DNA of 12,115 bases from CAZPWQ01 sp964590495 (GTDB taxonomy: Bacteria; Bacteroidota; Rhodothermia; Balneolales; Balneolaceae): NCBI GenBank assembly GCA_964590495.1, contig CAZPWQ010000104.1, positions 1 to 12,115 on the forward strand, given 5' to 3'. The notes below the pieces were generated by a model that searched no databases, was not told the origin of the DNA, and saw only the letters and a list, made by a program, of their open reading frames with translations. Of this stretch, positions 1-8,535 are shown piece after piece. How positions within the stretch are numbered: the first letter of the stretch is position 1; each line of letters opens with the position of its first letter. Both the position numbers and the translations under genes were made by a program.

Positions 1-3000
1 GTCAGCCTGGGTATTTTGGCCGGAAAGAGGCTGATGCCTGATTCGTTGAATGGGGGTATTTTGATTGTCTTCGGTCCAGGCATCATGTAACTGGGTACTG
101 ATCCCATTGGTAAGTGCTTGCCTGTCTTCTGCCGTGTGCAAAAATTGCTGCATAATCTCACTACCGTAGACAAACTGGATATCAGCTGTAAAATCAAAAT
201 TACCCATGTTAAATTGATTGACAAAACTACCGGTCCAGTCCGGCATTCCATGGCCTATTATCTGTCGTTCTTCCGACCTTTTAGCTTCTCCGGGAATACG
301 ACCTGCTTCAGCAGCTTCGGCAGCCTCATCTGTATTCCAGGTCCCGTCCCTTTTGAATCCGTAGAAGGTACCGATCGGTTTGCCAACTCTGAGGATTGTT
401 TGGCTTCCTGATACCCAGTTCGGACCGGGGAAAATATCTTCGTCTTCCGAGCCAAGGCTTTCAACTCTGTTAATGTTATAGTTAAAATTCAGAGTAGAAG
501 ACCAGAGGAAATCTGATGTCTCAATATTCCTGGTTGTCATCATAAAATCTATTCCCTGGTTGGAGACAGATCCTACATTATCCATAACCACGTCAAAACC
601 GGTAGTAGCCGGTATCGGGCGATTAAGTAACAGGTCGTCCGTTAATTTATAATAGTAGTCCATTTCAAGCGAAATTAACTGGTCATACAAGTCAATTTCT
701 GCTCCAATATTGTATTGCGTAGTTTTCTCCCATTCGAGATCCGGATTTGCTAATCTGAGTAAGTTGCTGGAAGTTCGTCGTGATTCGCCAATCAGAACGG
801 TCCCTGAACTAATAGTTGATAACGACTGATAAACTCCAATTTCAGTATTACCTGTTTGACCTAAAGAACCTCTGAATTTCAGATAGTCGATAAAATTAAC
901 ATCAGACATAAAGCCTTCATTTGAGGCTGTCCAACCCAATCCAAAAGATGGGAAAAATCCATATTTATTATTTTCTCCGAATCGTGATGAACCATCTATC
1001 CTGCTTGTAAAAGTCATACTGTAGGTTTCGTCAAAGGTATAACTCCCCCGGGCAAAATAGGAGTTCATTGTCCAATCCCACGCGTTAGATGCAGGAATAC
1101 CATTAATATCTGTTGCGGCATCAATATTATTTGTTCGAAATAAATCATTGGGAAACTCTCGTACACTTGAAAAGTTTGCTCTGAAATCTGTCCCCTGCCA
1201 GCTGGCTCCTAAAACTGCATTCAGGCTGTGATTTCCACTATCCATGATATATGTAAGGTAATTTTCATTTTGCCAATAGGTAGTTTCGCTGTTTTGTATA
1301 CTGGCATTACCTACAGAAGTGGAAGGAGATTCCAGATCCGTTGGCTGATAATTTCTGGCTTCAAAATTGGTATTATCTATACCAAACTGGGTACGGAACT
1401 TTAAATTTTGAGTTATTTGAAATTCAGCATAGGTATTTCCGAATAGCTGAAGACGGTCCCGGAGCCTGTCTTCTTCCAACGCCCGATGAACGGGGTTAGG
1501 TTGACCTTCAAGAGTCATGCTCTGTATATCATTGAAATGGGTGAACGACCCATCTTCCCACCTCACCGGCAAAATAGGAGCAAACTCGATCATGGTACGT
1601 CGAATTTCCTGTCCTCCGCCACCTTCTTCAATATTATTTTCCCATGTTTTATTCACAGTTAAATTCGTGCCAATAGACAACCAATCAGTAGGATTAGCAT
1701 CGTAGACAATCTTAGCACTTGCCCGTTGCATCCAGGAATTGAGAATAATCCCCTCATTGTTTGTGTAATTCAGGAACCCTCCAAAAGAAGATTTTTCACC
1801 ACCGGATTGTATTCCTATCTGGTGATCATTCGAAAGAGCTGCACGTGTTACCTCTTCCTGCCAATCTGTATCATATAGAGGATTACCCTGGTCATCAAAC
1901 AGAGTTCCAATATCGGGTGATAAATCCAATGTTGGTTCTTCACCGGGAGCATAATTAGTAAACAAAGGAGCGTTTTCAAAACCAGTCCGCTGAACCTCCA
2001 TAAATTCCTCTGCATTCATAGCATCCATCCGGCCACGCATTTTCCCAACACTAAACGATCCGTCATAAGTTACAGTAACATCTTCTGATAAAGAATCGCC
2101 CCGTTTGGTCGTTACCAATATAACTCCGTTAGCCCCTCTTGATCCATAAATGGCTGTAGCGGACGCATCTTTTAGTACTTCAATGCTTTCAATATCATTG
2201 GGATTCATGAACTCAATTCCATCCTGCATTGCCACACCATCCACTACATATAATGGATCGGTATCAGCATTAATAGATCCTGAACCTCTTATTACTACCC
2301 TGTTACTTCCTGTCGGAGAGCCTGAATTCGTAAAAACATTAACCCCGGCTACTTTACCTCTTAAGCTTTTTAAAGCATTAAAAGAAGATTGCTTATCCAG
2401 ATCTTCTTCTGACACAATACCTATAGAACCGGTTACATCAGATTTTCTTTGAACGCCATAACCTGTTACAACCAGCTCATCTCCCGAAATAGCCGCTGAT
2501 TGTAAAGCAACATTAATCTCAGTTCTGCCATTAACAGGTACCTCCTCATTTTGATATCCTACAAACGAAAATATTAACGTATCCTGCATAGAAGGTACTG
2601 TAAGTTCATATTGTCCCTCACTATCTGTTGATGTTCCTGTTGTAGTACCTTTGACAATTACATTAACACCGGGTAAAACATCACCAGATTGAGCATCAGT
2701 AACAGTGCCAAATACCTCTTCCTGAATGGGCCTAACAGTCTCTCCCTGTGCCGGATGTTCATCTGTATAGATTCCATATGTTTTAGGATTCAGATATTTA
2801 TATGAAAGGTCCTGCCCGTTTAATAATTTCTCCAGAGCTTTTTTAATATTATTCGGCAATGCCTTTTTTCTTGAAATCGTTTTATCTTCTACAATCTCCG
2901 ATCGGTATAGAAAAACAACATCAAGTCGTTTTTCTATATACTTCAGAGCTTGCTTCAAATCAACTCCCTTTTCTATGATAATAAGGTTATTCTCCTGGGG

Positions 3001-3105
3001 TGAATGAAGTGAACCTAATGTCTGCGCTTCCAGAGAACTAACCATCATACATATTCCAAGAATGGACAACGCTACTTTCAACAAACTATTCGTTAAATAT
3101 TTCAT
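1..3105 (-). CDS. SusC/RagA-family TonB-dependent outer membrane receptor with STN domain (C-terminus cut by window edge)
   Basis: This is an outer-membrane TonB-dependent transporter of the SusC type, which imports glycans or other large nutrients, normally with a SusD lipoprotein lid. The frame is open from the ATG at 3105 to the left edge, giving 1035 visible residues. Family members usually end within roughly another 30-100 residues, so only the last beta strands are missing. A signal peptide covers residues 1-28, ending near SLEAQ. An STN (secretin/TonB short N-terminal) domain spans about 41-112 and a carboxypeptidase-regulatory-like domain about 131-204. The SusC signature around DELVVTGYGVQRKSDVTGSI is at 209-228. 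The plug follows, with VIRGSGSIN and the hallmark AIYGSRGANGVILVTTKRG at about 338-356, then the barrel. The STN domain marks it as a signal-transducing receptor. It starts 44 bases after the fecR-like gene and is probably co-transcribed with it. The substrate cannot be read from the sequence. Confidence 0.95.
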   Translation of the reverse strand, partial: MKYLTNSLLKVALSILGICMMVSSLEAQTLGSLHSPQENNLIIIEKGVDLKQALKYIEKRLDVVFLYRSEIVEDKTISRKKALPNNIKKALEKLLNGQDLSYKYLNPKTYGIYTDEHPAQGETVRPIQEEVFGTVTDAQSGDVLPGVNVIVKGTTTGTSTDSEGQYELTVPSMQDTLIFSFVGYQNEEVPVNGRTEINVALQSAAISGDELVVTGYGVQRKSDVTGSIGIVSEEDLDKQSSFNALKSLRGKVAGVNVFTNSGSPTGSNRVVIRGSGSINADTDPLYVVDGVAMQDGIEFMNPNDIESIEVLKDASATAIYGSRGANGVILVTTKRGDSLSEDVTVTYDGSFSVGKMRGRMDAMNAEEFMEVQRTGFENAPLFTNYAPGEEPTLDLSPDIGTLFDDQGNPLYDTDWQEEVTRAALSNDHQIGIQSGGEKSSFGGFLNYTNNEGIILNSWMQRASAKIVYDANPTDWLSIGTNLTVNKTWENNIEEGGGGQEIRRTMIEFAPILPVRWEDGSFTHFNDIQSMTLEGQPNPVHRALEEDRLRDRLQLFGNTYAEFQITQNLKFRTQFGIDNTNFEARNYQPTDLESPSTSVGNASIQNSETTYWQNENYLTYIMDSGNHSLNAVLGASWQGTDFRANFSSVREFPNDLFRTNNIDAATDINGIPASNAWDWTMNSYFARGSYTFDETYSMTFTSRIDGSSRFGENNKYGFFPSFGLGWTASNEGFMSDVNFIDYLKFRGSLGQTGNTEIGVYQSLSTISSGTVLIGESRRTSSNLLRLANPDLEWEKTTQYNIGAEIDLYDQLISLEMDYYYKLTDDLLLNRPIPATTGFDVVMDNVGSVSNQGIDFMMTTRNIETSDFLWSSTLNFNYNINRVESLGSEDEDIFPGPNWVSGSQTILRVGKPIGTFYGFKRDGTWNTDEAAEAAEAGRIPGEAKRSEERQIIGHGMPDWTGSFVNQFNMGNFDFTADIQFVYGSEIMQQFLHTAEDRQALTNGISTQLHDAWTEDNQNTPIQRIRHQPLSGQNTQAD

Positions 3106-3149
3106 GATCTTAACTGTTTAAGAGTATTCTGGTTTATTATTATTAATGA

Positions 3150-4223
3150 TCACCTGTTATTGACTTTATCTCCGATATATACTGTTTTCCTATCTTCTGA
3201 CTGGTATACAGGAATTTTAGCTACCTCTGATACTGATCGTACCAGTTCCTCCAATGATTTAAAATAAATACCACCATCCAGTTTGATGTCGGTCAATCGA
3301 GGATCTACCACACGTACATTCACATTAAATCTCTGCTCAACAAAACCGGCAAATGTTTTAATAGTTGTCTGATCAAACTCCATTGAACCTGTTGCCCAGG
3401 AAGTGTAAAAAGTTGAATTTACTGTCTGTTTCTTCAATATTTTCGTTTTATCAAACTCAAGCATTTCCCCCTTTGTTATGTTAATATTATCAGATGTTGA
3501 ATCTTGTTCTTTGGTATGTACCTCAACTTTTCCCTCCTGCAATACCACCCGTGATCGATCTTTTTGTACGCTCACTAAAAATTCTGTGCCAATATCGCGG
3601 ATTACTCCATCAGGGGTTCGAACTGCAAATACAGACTGATTTTGGTCAGCACTATTTTCAGCATCAAAATAAGCCTCCCCTTCCAATATCACCTCGATTG
3701 TCTCATTATGAAGCAATCCTAAAGTGTAGATCAGTGTTGAGTTGTTGTTTAATACAACCTTGGAGCCATTAGAGAATCTTACTGTCTTCTGTTCATTCGA
3801 TCCCGTTTTAATCGTTCGTTCCTGAGTTATTTGCTTTAACTGGGAAGAAGCCTGATCACTTCCCCAATATATATAGGCTCCCATTCCAATTAGAGTACCA
3901 ATAATCAAAATAGCAGCAACACGATATAGCCAAGAAAAAGAAGTTTTCCGATTCAATACAGGGGGTCGTACTGGGTTCTTTTTGCCCACAGTTGAGTTAT
4001 ATAAACGATCCCATTCTTTTTCAACTTCAGGATGTACGGGATCATTGAATTCGAATCCTGCTATTTCTGAAATAGCTTTTTTTGCTTTTTCCCTGTTCTG
4101 CTCATTATTTTCAATCCATGAATCCCACCATTTAATCTCTTTTGGATCAGCAGTGCCGTGTACTACGCGGCGGAATGATTGATTTTGGATAAGCTCTTTT
4201 ATGTTAAAGTCCTTTTTGCTCAC
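3150..4223 (-). CDS. FecR-family anti-sigma factor (inner-membrane signal relay)
   Basis: This is a single-pass inner-membrane regulator that holds the ECF sigma factor and releases it when the receptor's STN domain signals across the periplasm. It has 357 residues, normal for the Bacteroidota type. The cytoplasmic N-terminus (1-96) includes WWDSW at 32-36. One transmembrane segment lies at about 97-119. The periplasmic FecR domain is at about 138-240, with TGSNEQKTVRFSNGSKVVLN, LEGEAYFDA and IGTEFLVSV. A C-terminal DUF4974/secretin-like domain at about 282-352 should contact the receptor STN domain. The start is a GTG at 4223 with no clear Shine-Dalgarno sequence. No ATG in frame precedes the transmembrane segment, so the GTG is preferred. 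It sits between the sigma factor, 199 bases upstream, and the SusC-like receptor, 44 bases downstream, the standard gene order for this circuit. Confidence 0.95.
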   Translation of the reverse strand: MSKKDFNIKELIQNQSFRRVVHGTADPKEIKWWDSWIENNEQNREKAKKAISEIAGFEFNDPVHPEVEKEWDRLYNSTVGKKNPVRPPVLNRKTSFSWLYRVAAILIIGTLIGMGAYIYWGSDQASSQLKQITQERTIKTGSNEQKTVRFSNGSKVVLNNNSTLIYTLGLLHNETIEVILEGEAYFDAENSADQNQSVFAVRTPDGVIRDIGTEFLVSVQKDRSRVVLQEGKVEVHTKEQDSTSDNINITKGEMLEFDKTKILKKQTVNSTFYTSWATGSMEFDQTTIKTFAGFVEQRFNVNVRVVDPRLTDIKLDGGIYFKSLEELVRSVSEVAKIPVYQSEDRKTVYIGDKVNNR

Positions 4224-4286
4224 GTTTTTAAATTGGAGGATTTGATTTAAATTAAATTCTTTCCCGTCATCTGGTAAAGGAGAGTA

Positions 4287-4320
4287 GCAAGTATGGCTTC
4301 CGTACTCAAATCCCTTAAAT
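4287..4320 (-). promoter_or_regulatory. Candidate ECF-sigma-dependent promoter for the fecR-susC pair
   Basis: Read on the minus strand, this stretch has an A/T tract, then AAGGGATTT (4316-4308), then 12 bases later CATACTT (4295-4289). It lies about 65 bases before the FecR start. A GGGA-type upstream element with a promoter in the sigma-fecR gap is what I would expect of a Bacteroidota FecI-like circuit, where the released sigma factor switches on fecR and susC. The match is by eye against remembered patterns, so it is tentative. Confidence 0.28.
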
Positions 4321-4422
4321 TTTTTATCTGGCCTAAAAAGACTATTAGGTTAGTGATGCGCTTAGGAAAGAAAAGGTGGGTATTTTGGTTAAAGAAGTTA
4401 ACTGGAAATACCGGGGGATTCC

Positions 4423-5037
4423 TTACAGAAGAAAAACAACCAGTAAAGATATTACTAGTTTCATGATTTCCTTATCCAGTATACATCTGAGGCTTTCCAT
4501 TGCCCTGTACATATGATTACGAACAGATTGGCGATTGATAGATAATATATTTTCTATCTCTCCATAACTCATACCATTATAAAAGTGCAGGTATATAACT
4601 TCTTTCTGACGATTAGATAGTTGATTAAGAGCCTCTTGAAGTTTCTTTTTTTGCTGAAATTTTACCTCATTCCTGATAATAATCTCTTCTTGTCCAAAGT
4701 AAATATTGGCATTTTCATCAATAGCTTTACCTAACCCTTCCGATTGCCTCCGTTGCTTCTTTACAGTAAGTAATATCTTACGACGCAAGGAAACGAACAA
4801 ATACACCCTGGGCGATTCTATATGATCTAACTCATCTCTCCTCTCCCAGATATTTCTGAATAGCTCTTGTATACAATCTTTGACCACCTCATGTTGGCTA
4901 CACAACTTGAGTCCGTAACCATACATGGATTTATAATAATTCTTAAAGATATTTTCAAAATATGCGTGTTCTCCTGAAATAAACCTGTTCCAAGCTTCTT
5001 CTTTACCTAATTTATTTCCCCTTAGCTTTTTTTCCAT
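4423..5037 (-). CDS. ECF (FecI-like) RNA polymerase sigma-70 factor
   Basis: This is an extracytoplasmic-function sigma factor that would direct RNA polymerase to the receptor genes once freed from the FecR-type protein. I start it at the ATG at 5037, giving 204 residues. The frame also allows a TTG two codons upstream, which adds nothing to the fold. Region 2 covers about 26-95, with DCIQELFRNIWERRDEL at about 54-70 and VYLFVSLRRK before the linker. Region 4 covers about 135-186, with QLSNRQKEVIYLHFYNGMSY and the helix-turn-helix around YGEIENILSINRQSVRNHMY. The protein ends in a strongly hydrophobic stretch, MKLVISLLVVFLL (192-204). Similar tails occur in some Bacteroidota sigma factors of this type (from memory), but the role is unclear. 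The gene is clearly more AT-rich than the enzymes upstream. Confidence 0.93.
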   Translation of the reverse strand: MEKKLRGNKLGKEEAWNRFISGEHAYFENIFKNYYKSMYGYGLKLCSQHEVVKDCIQELFRNIWERRDELDHIESPRVYLFVSLRRKILLTVKKQRRQSEGLGKAIDENANIYFGQEEIIIRNEVKFQQKKKLQEALNQLSNRQKEVIYLHFYNGMSYGEIENILSINRQSVRNHMYRAMESLRCILDKEIMKLVISLLVVFLL

Positions 5038-5096
5038 TCTCAAATTTTTAATATGAAATCCATTTCCAGTCGAAAACTGTGAAGACTTTGCCGCTA

Positions 5097-5127
5097 ATAA
5101 CCTATAAAAAATGGAAAAAAGGTCAAA
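5097..5127 (-). promoter_or_regulatory. Possible promoter of the sigma-factor gene
   Basis: On the minus strand TTTG (5127-5124) is followed after 19 bases by TAGGTTAT (5104-5097). This resembles the Bacteroidota housekeeping promoter, TTTG about 19 bases before TAnnTTTG, with the last two bases of the second box mismatched. It would place transcription start about 50 bases before the ATG. The region is very AT-rich, so chance matches are likely. Confidence 0.28.
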
Positions 5128-5172
5128 TTTTTAAAATTTTTAGTATTATGGTTTTTTTGAAGAGAGCTATTC

Positions 5173-5188
5173 GCACTGTTATCAGTGC
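5173..5188. other. Short perfect hairpin (6-bp stem, TTAT loop)
   Basis: GCACTG and CAGTGC form a perfect 6-bp stem around a 4-base loop, about 90 bases beyond the stop codon of the quinoprotein gene. On the plus strand it is followed by CCCTTTT. On the minus strand, the direction of transcription, no T-run follows, so it is not a convincing intrinsic terminator for that gene. It may protect the 3' end of the mRNA or simply be chance. Confidence 0.35.
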
Positions 5189-5278
5189 CCTTTTAATGTA
5201 ATTGGAAAATTCTACTGCAAAGGATACCTGGAATTCAGGGGTAGTAATATTTCTTTTTCCTTATCGATATCCTCCCAA

Positions 5279-7420
5279 CTATTCAGGCAGAGCAAACGCG
5301 ACGTAACTGTCTCCTCCCGGTGTATCCAGTTTTGTACCACCGCAGGCTACTACTATATACTGTCTTCCATCTACTTCATACGTACTGGGGGTTGCAAAAG
5401 CAGCAGCCGGTAATTCGGTCTCCCAGAGCAATTCTCCGGTTTTTTTATCAAAAGCCCTGAGTTTTCCATCCCTGGTACCGGCAATAAATAAAACTCCGCC
5501 GGCAGTTACTACCGGTCCGCCATAGTTTTGAGTACCTGTTTTTGGATCATCTTCATTTCTCAAATCGGGATAGTCCCCGAGTATCTCTTTCCACACATAT
5601 TCACCCGTGTTCAGATCAATAGCATTCAGTGTTCCCCACGGCGGACGAACGGCGGGATAACCATCTTTATCCACAAACCTGGTATAACCGGAAATTTGAT
5701 AGGTAACTTCAGGCATATTTTCGTAAGACTGCTCCATTCCACTTTCCTTAAGAGAATCGGGTCCCTGCTCTTCTTCCCCATATAAAAATGCCATCAAAGC
5801 CTGAGTTTCCTCTTCGGAAAATTTACTCCCGAAAGCAGGCATCATTCCCTGGCCCCTGGAGATTACATTACTCACATGTTCTTTTGAGAGACGATTATCT
5901 ATATCCCTCAGGGACGGGAATCCACTTTCCGGGCTACCTGATAGATCAGGCCCATGACAGGCTGTACAGTTGGTAGTATATATACGTTCGCCAAGACTTA
6001 GATCGGCCATTTCCTCCTCCGGGACAGAAGGGCCCAAACTAATATGCCAGGCCATTTGATTACTGTTGACATACAGGATGCCATCAGGATCAGCAGCAGC
6101 TCCTCCCCATTCAGCACCGCCGTCCAAACCCGGAAAAATGATCGTCCCATGCTCACTCAAAGGAGTAAATGGACCTTCCGAGCGGCTGTTTCGCACCGTT
6201 TCCATCAACTCCTCCCGGTTTGCGGCGTAGGGACTGATATCCTCTTCAGTCAGCGTTTGGCGTGCATAAGGAGCCGGTTTAGTCGGGAAAGGTTGCGTTG
6301 GCCAGGCATGTTCGCCAGGGATATCGGAACCCGGAACAGGCCTCTCCTCTATAGGAAAAAGCGGTTCACCTGTCTCTCTGTCAAAAACAAAAACGTAACC
6401 CTGTTTTGTCGTCTGGGCAACCGCATCAATTCGTTTACCGTTATGGGTAACCGTCAGCAAATTCGGCGGTGCCGGCAGATCGCGATCCAGGATATCGTGA
6501 TGTACGAACTGGAAGTGCCAGATACGCTCGCCTGTAGCCGCATTCAAAGCCAATAACGTATTTGAAAAAAGATTTTCACCTTTGCGGTTGCCGCCGTAAA
6601 AATCGTATGCGGCAGAACCGGTGGGTACATATACGATACCCCGCTCCCGGTCCACAGCCATACCCGCCCAGTTATTCGCTCCTCCGATATCCGGATCCTT
6701 GTGGGCATCCTCGGGCCAGGTTTCGTAACCGAGCTCTCCGGGTTTGGGGATGGTATGAAAAACCCACTCGAGCTCTCCGGTTCTGATATTGAAAGCCTGG
6801 ATATGACCATCGGCGGCACCGATACCCTCGGAAACCCGCAGCGGCATGATGATCAGATCCTCATAAACCGTACCGGGGGTGGTTGACATTACCATTTTAT
6901 CCCGGGCGTCTTCTCCAAGTCCTGTTTTCAGACTTACCCTGCCACTGTCGGCAAAGGAAGGTATGGGTTCACCGGTCGAAGCATTAAGTGCATATAGCCA
7001 TTCATTGTAGGTGTATAAAATCCTGGTGTCATTTTCATCCTTCCAATATACCAGTCCCCGATTGCTGTTCAACTCGTCCGGGCCCTCCCCTCTCTGTCGC
7101 CAGTACTCTTCACCGGTAGCTGCATTCAATGCAAAGGGATGAACGGTAGCCGTCATTCCGTACAAAGTATCATTAACAATAATGGGATTCGTCTGGACCT
7201 GGCCTGTATCCCCGGTATGATATTCCCACACAACTTCAAGTTCATTCACATTGGATGGGGTAATCTGATCAAGCGTTGAGTATTGGTTTCGATCAGGTCC
7301 GCCCTGATATTCATACCAATCCTTGCCGGATCCGAATGATACACCGGTACCACTGTACCATATAAAAAGTCCGCCTAAGATTAGTACAACAGCAAGAAAT
7401 GGGATAAATATTCGTTTCAT
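5279..7420 (-). CDS. PQQ-dependent dehydrogenase (glucose-dehydrogenase-like beta-propeller) with inserted cytochrome c domain
   Basis: This is a periplasmic quinoprotein expected to oxidise a sugar or alcohol using pyrroloquinoline quinone and pass electrons to its own c-type haem. It has 713 residues, starting at the ATG at 7420 with a purine-rich GGAAGAAAG upstream. Residues 4-22 are a signal anchor or signal peptide. PQQ propeller repeats run through about 35-460 and 570-713, with recurring ALNAATGE and AFDKKTGELLWE motifs. HHDILDRDLP (307-316) matches the membrane glucose dehydrogenase stretch that carries the catalytic aspartate (from memory). GGANNW (246-251) and GGAEWGG (434-440) fit the active-site face. 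A cytochrome c domain interrupts the propeller at about 473-550, with CTACH at 485-489 and GMMPAFG (525-531) supplying the axial methionine. The adjacent-cysteine pair of methanol dehydrogenases is absent. The exact substrate is unknown, and no PQQ synthesis genes are in the window. Confidence 0.92.
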   Translation of the reverse strand: MKRIFIPFLAVVLILGGLFIWYSGTGVSFGSGKDWYEYQGGPDRNQYSTLDQITPSNVNELEVVWEYHTGDTGQVQTNPIIVNDTLYGMTATVHPFALNAATGEEYWRQRGEGPDELNSNRGLVYWKDENDTRILYTYNEWLYALNASTGEPIPSFADSGRVSLKTGLGEDARDKMVMSTTPGTVYEDLIIMPLRVSEGIGAADGHIQAFNIRTGELEWVFHTIPKPGELGYETWPEDAHKDPDIGGANNWAGMAVDRERGIVYVPTGSAAYDFYGGNRKGENLFSNTLLALNAATGERIWHFQFVHHDILDRDLPAPPNLLTVTHNGKRIDAVAQTTKQGYVFVFDRETGEPLFPIEERPVPGSDIPGEHAWPTQPFPTKPAPYARQTLTEEDISPYAANREELMETVRNSRSEGPFTPLSEHGTIIFPGLDGGAEWGGAAADPDGILYVNSNQMAWHISLGPSVPEEEMADLSLGERIYTTNCTACHGPDLSGSPESGFPSLRDIDNRLSKEHVSNVISRGQGMMPAFGSKFSEEETQALMAFLYGEEEQGPDSLKESGMEQSYENMPEVTYQISGYTRFVDKDGYPAVRPPWGTLNAIDLNTGEYVWKEILGDYPDLRNEDDPKTGTQNYGGPVVTAGGVLFIAGTRDGKLRAFDKKTGELLWETELPAAAFATPSTYEVDGRQYIVVACGGTKLDTPGGDSYVAFALPE

Positions 7421-7542
7421 AGACTTTCTTCCATCTATAATATTATTTCTGGATTAAATAAAAATTATCAGTTTTCTATCTGATCTTGAAAAATATCTTC
7501 GGGAAAATGCAGACTATTTACATAGCGCGACTTCCATACTTT

Positions 7543-8454
7543 CTACCACCCAAAAACTGTCTGAACGTATTCCCTGCTTGTTTTCCAATATTCCTTGACA
7601 GATCCTTCAGGGGGTGTCTCGAAAGCAAGTTCAACTGCAGCCCTCCCCTGAAAGCCTGAATTTTCAAGAGCCCGGGCAATAGACTGAAAGTCAGTGACAC
7701 CCTCCCCTACTGATTTTGTCCAGTTTCCATTTTCATCCTGATCGCGGATGTGCAGATAAACCATTCGATCGCCATATTTATTTATAAACCATACGGGATC
7801 GACCCCTCCGCGGATAAGCCAGTTAAGATCAGGTCCCAGTTTGATATCCGGGACTCTTTCCAGGGTCCCTTTCAAATCATGCAGATCGTTTTCTAGTTCA
7901 AAAGTGTGATTGTGCATATTTGCCTGTATTCCATGCCTGTCACAAACATTAATCACCTTTTTTAAAACTTCGGCCTGGGCATCCAGCTCCGACTCCGTCT
8001 TAATGCGGCCCGCATCTCCAACGGTTATGCCAAAGGTACTGCCGCCTAATTTACCCAGACGCTCCACTACCACCTCAACGTCTTCCAATATTCTCTGGTG
8101 TTTCGAACGGTTCCACATATCACCGTAATAGGAAGAACCGGTTACAGGCAGATCATATTTTTGGACGAGATCACCTACGCGGGATACTACATCGTCATGC
8201 CGCAGGTTTACCTCCATTATCTCCACTCCTTCCAGACCTGCATACTTGAAGTCTTTAAAAACCTGTTCCAGAATCGGAGTGCAATCCCAGTCCGGTGGAA
8301 ATTTACTGGCATAAATCCATAAATGTCCGCTAAGGGGAACTTCGCTTTTGTTAGCAGAACCAAAGAAAGTATCAGGGAGAAAACCACCAAGTACTGCAGA
8401 CCCCGCGACACAAGCGGACGTTTTTATAAACTTTCGGCGTGAATAATCAGACAT
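7543..8454 (-). CDS. Tat-exported sugar isomerase/epimerase-like TIM-barrel protein (xylose isomerase-like family)
   Basis: This is a predicted exported member of the sugar phosphate isomerase/epimerase superfamily (AP endonuclease 2-like TIM barrel). It has 303 residues from the ATG at 8454. A twin-arginine signal, SRRKFIK at residues 5-11, is followed by a hydrophobic stretch to about 35, so the folded protein should reach the periplasm. Barrel features and likely metal or catalytic residues are GVEIMEVNLRHDD (76-88), HNHTFELEN (181-189), PDLNW (208-212), YLHIRDQ (233-239) and VELAFE (274-279). Because it is exported, a phosphorylated sugar is an unlikely substrate. Relatives of this type often occur near 3-keto-sugar pathway enzymes (family knowledge), but no such partner is visible here. 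It lies 81 bases after the sulfatase gene and 122 bases before the quinoprotein gene, consistent with one transcript. The reaction is unassigned. Confidence 0.85.
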   Translation of the reverse strand: MSDYSRRKFIKTSACVAGSAVLGGFLPDTFFGSANKSEVPLSGHLWIYASKFPPDWDCTPILEQVFKDFKYAGLEGVEIMEVNLRHDDVVSRVGDLVQKYDLPVTGSSYYGDMWNRSKHQRILEDVEVVVERLGKLGGSTFGITVGDAGRIKTESELDAQAEVLKKVINVCDRHGIQANMHNHTFELENDLHDLKGTLERVPDIKLGPDLNWLIRGGVDPVWFINKYGDRMVYLHIRDQDENGNWTKSVGEGVTDFQSIARALENSGFQGRAAVELAFETPPEGSVKEYWKTSREYVQTVFGW

Positions 8455-8535
8455 TATTTCACCATTTATTTATGTGAGCGGACTCTGGCAAATTACCAAA
8501 TATCCACTATACTAATTAACTGATAACTACACCAG

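Noticed and set aside
5226..5240. Palindrome around GAATTC downstream of the quinoprotein gene
   Set aside because: The outer stem is 3 bp with a bulge; the centre is a common 6-base palindrome and no T-run follows.
6044..6556. 170-codon plus-strand frame inside the quinoprotein gene
   Set aside because: It lies antisense to well-conserved propeller and linker sequence, with no recognisable features of its own.
7451..7476. ATCAG...CTGAT hairpin before a T-rich stretch ahead of the quinoprotein gene
   Set aside because: The stem is only 5 bp and AT-rich, too weak to call a terminator, and ending transcription there would split an apparent operon.
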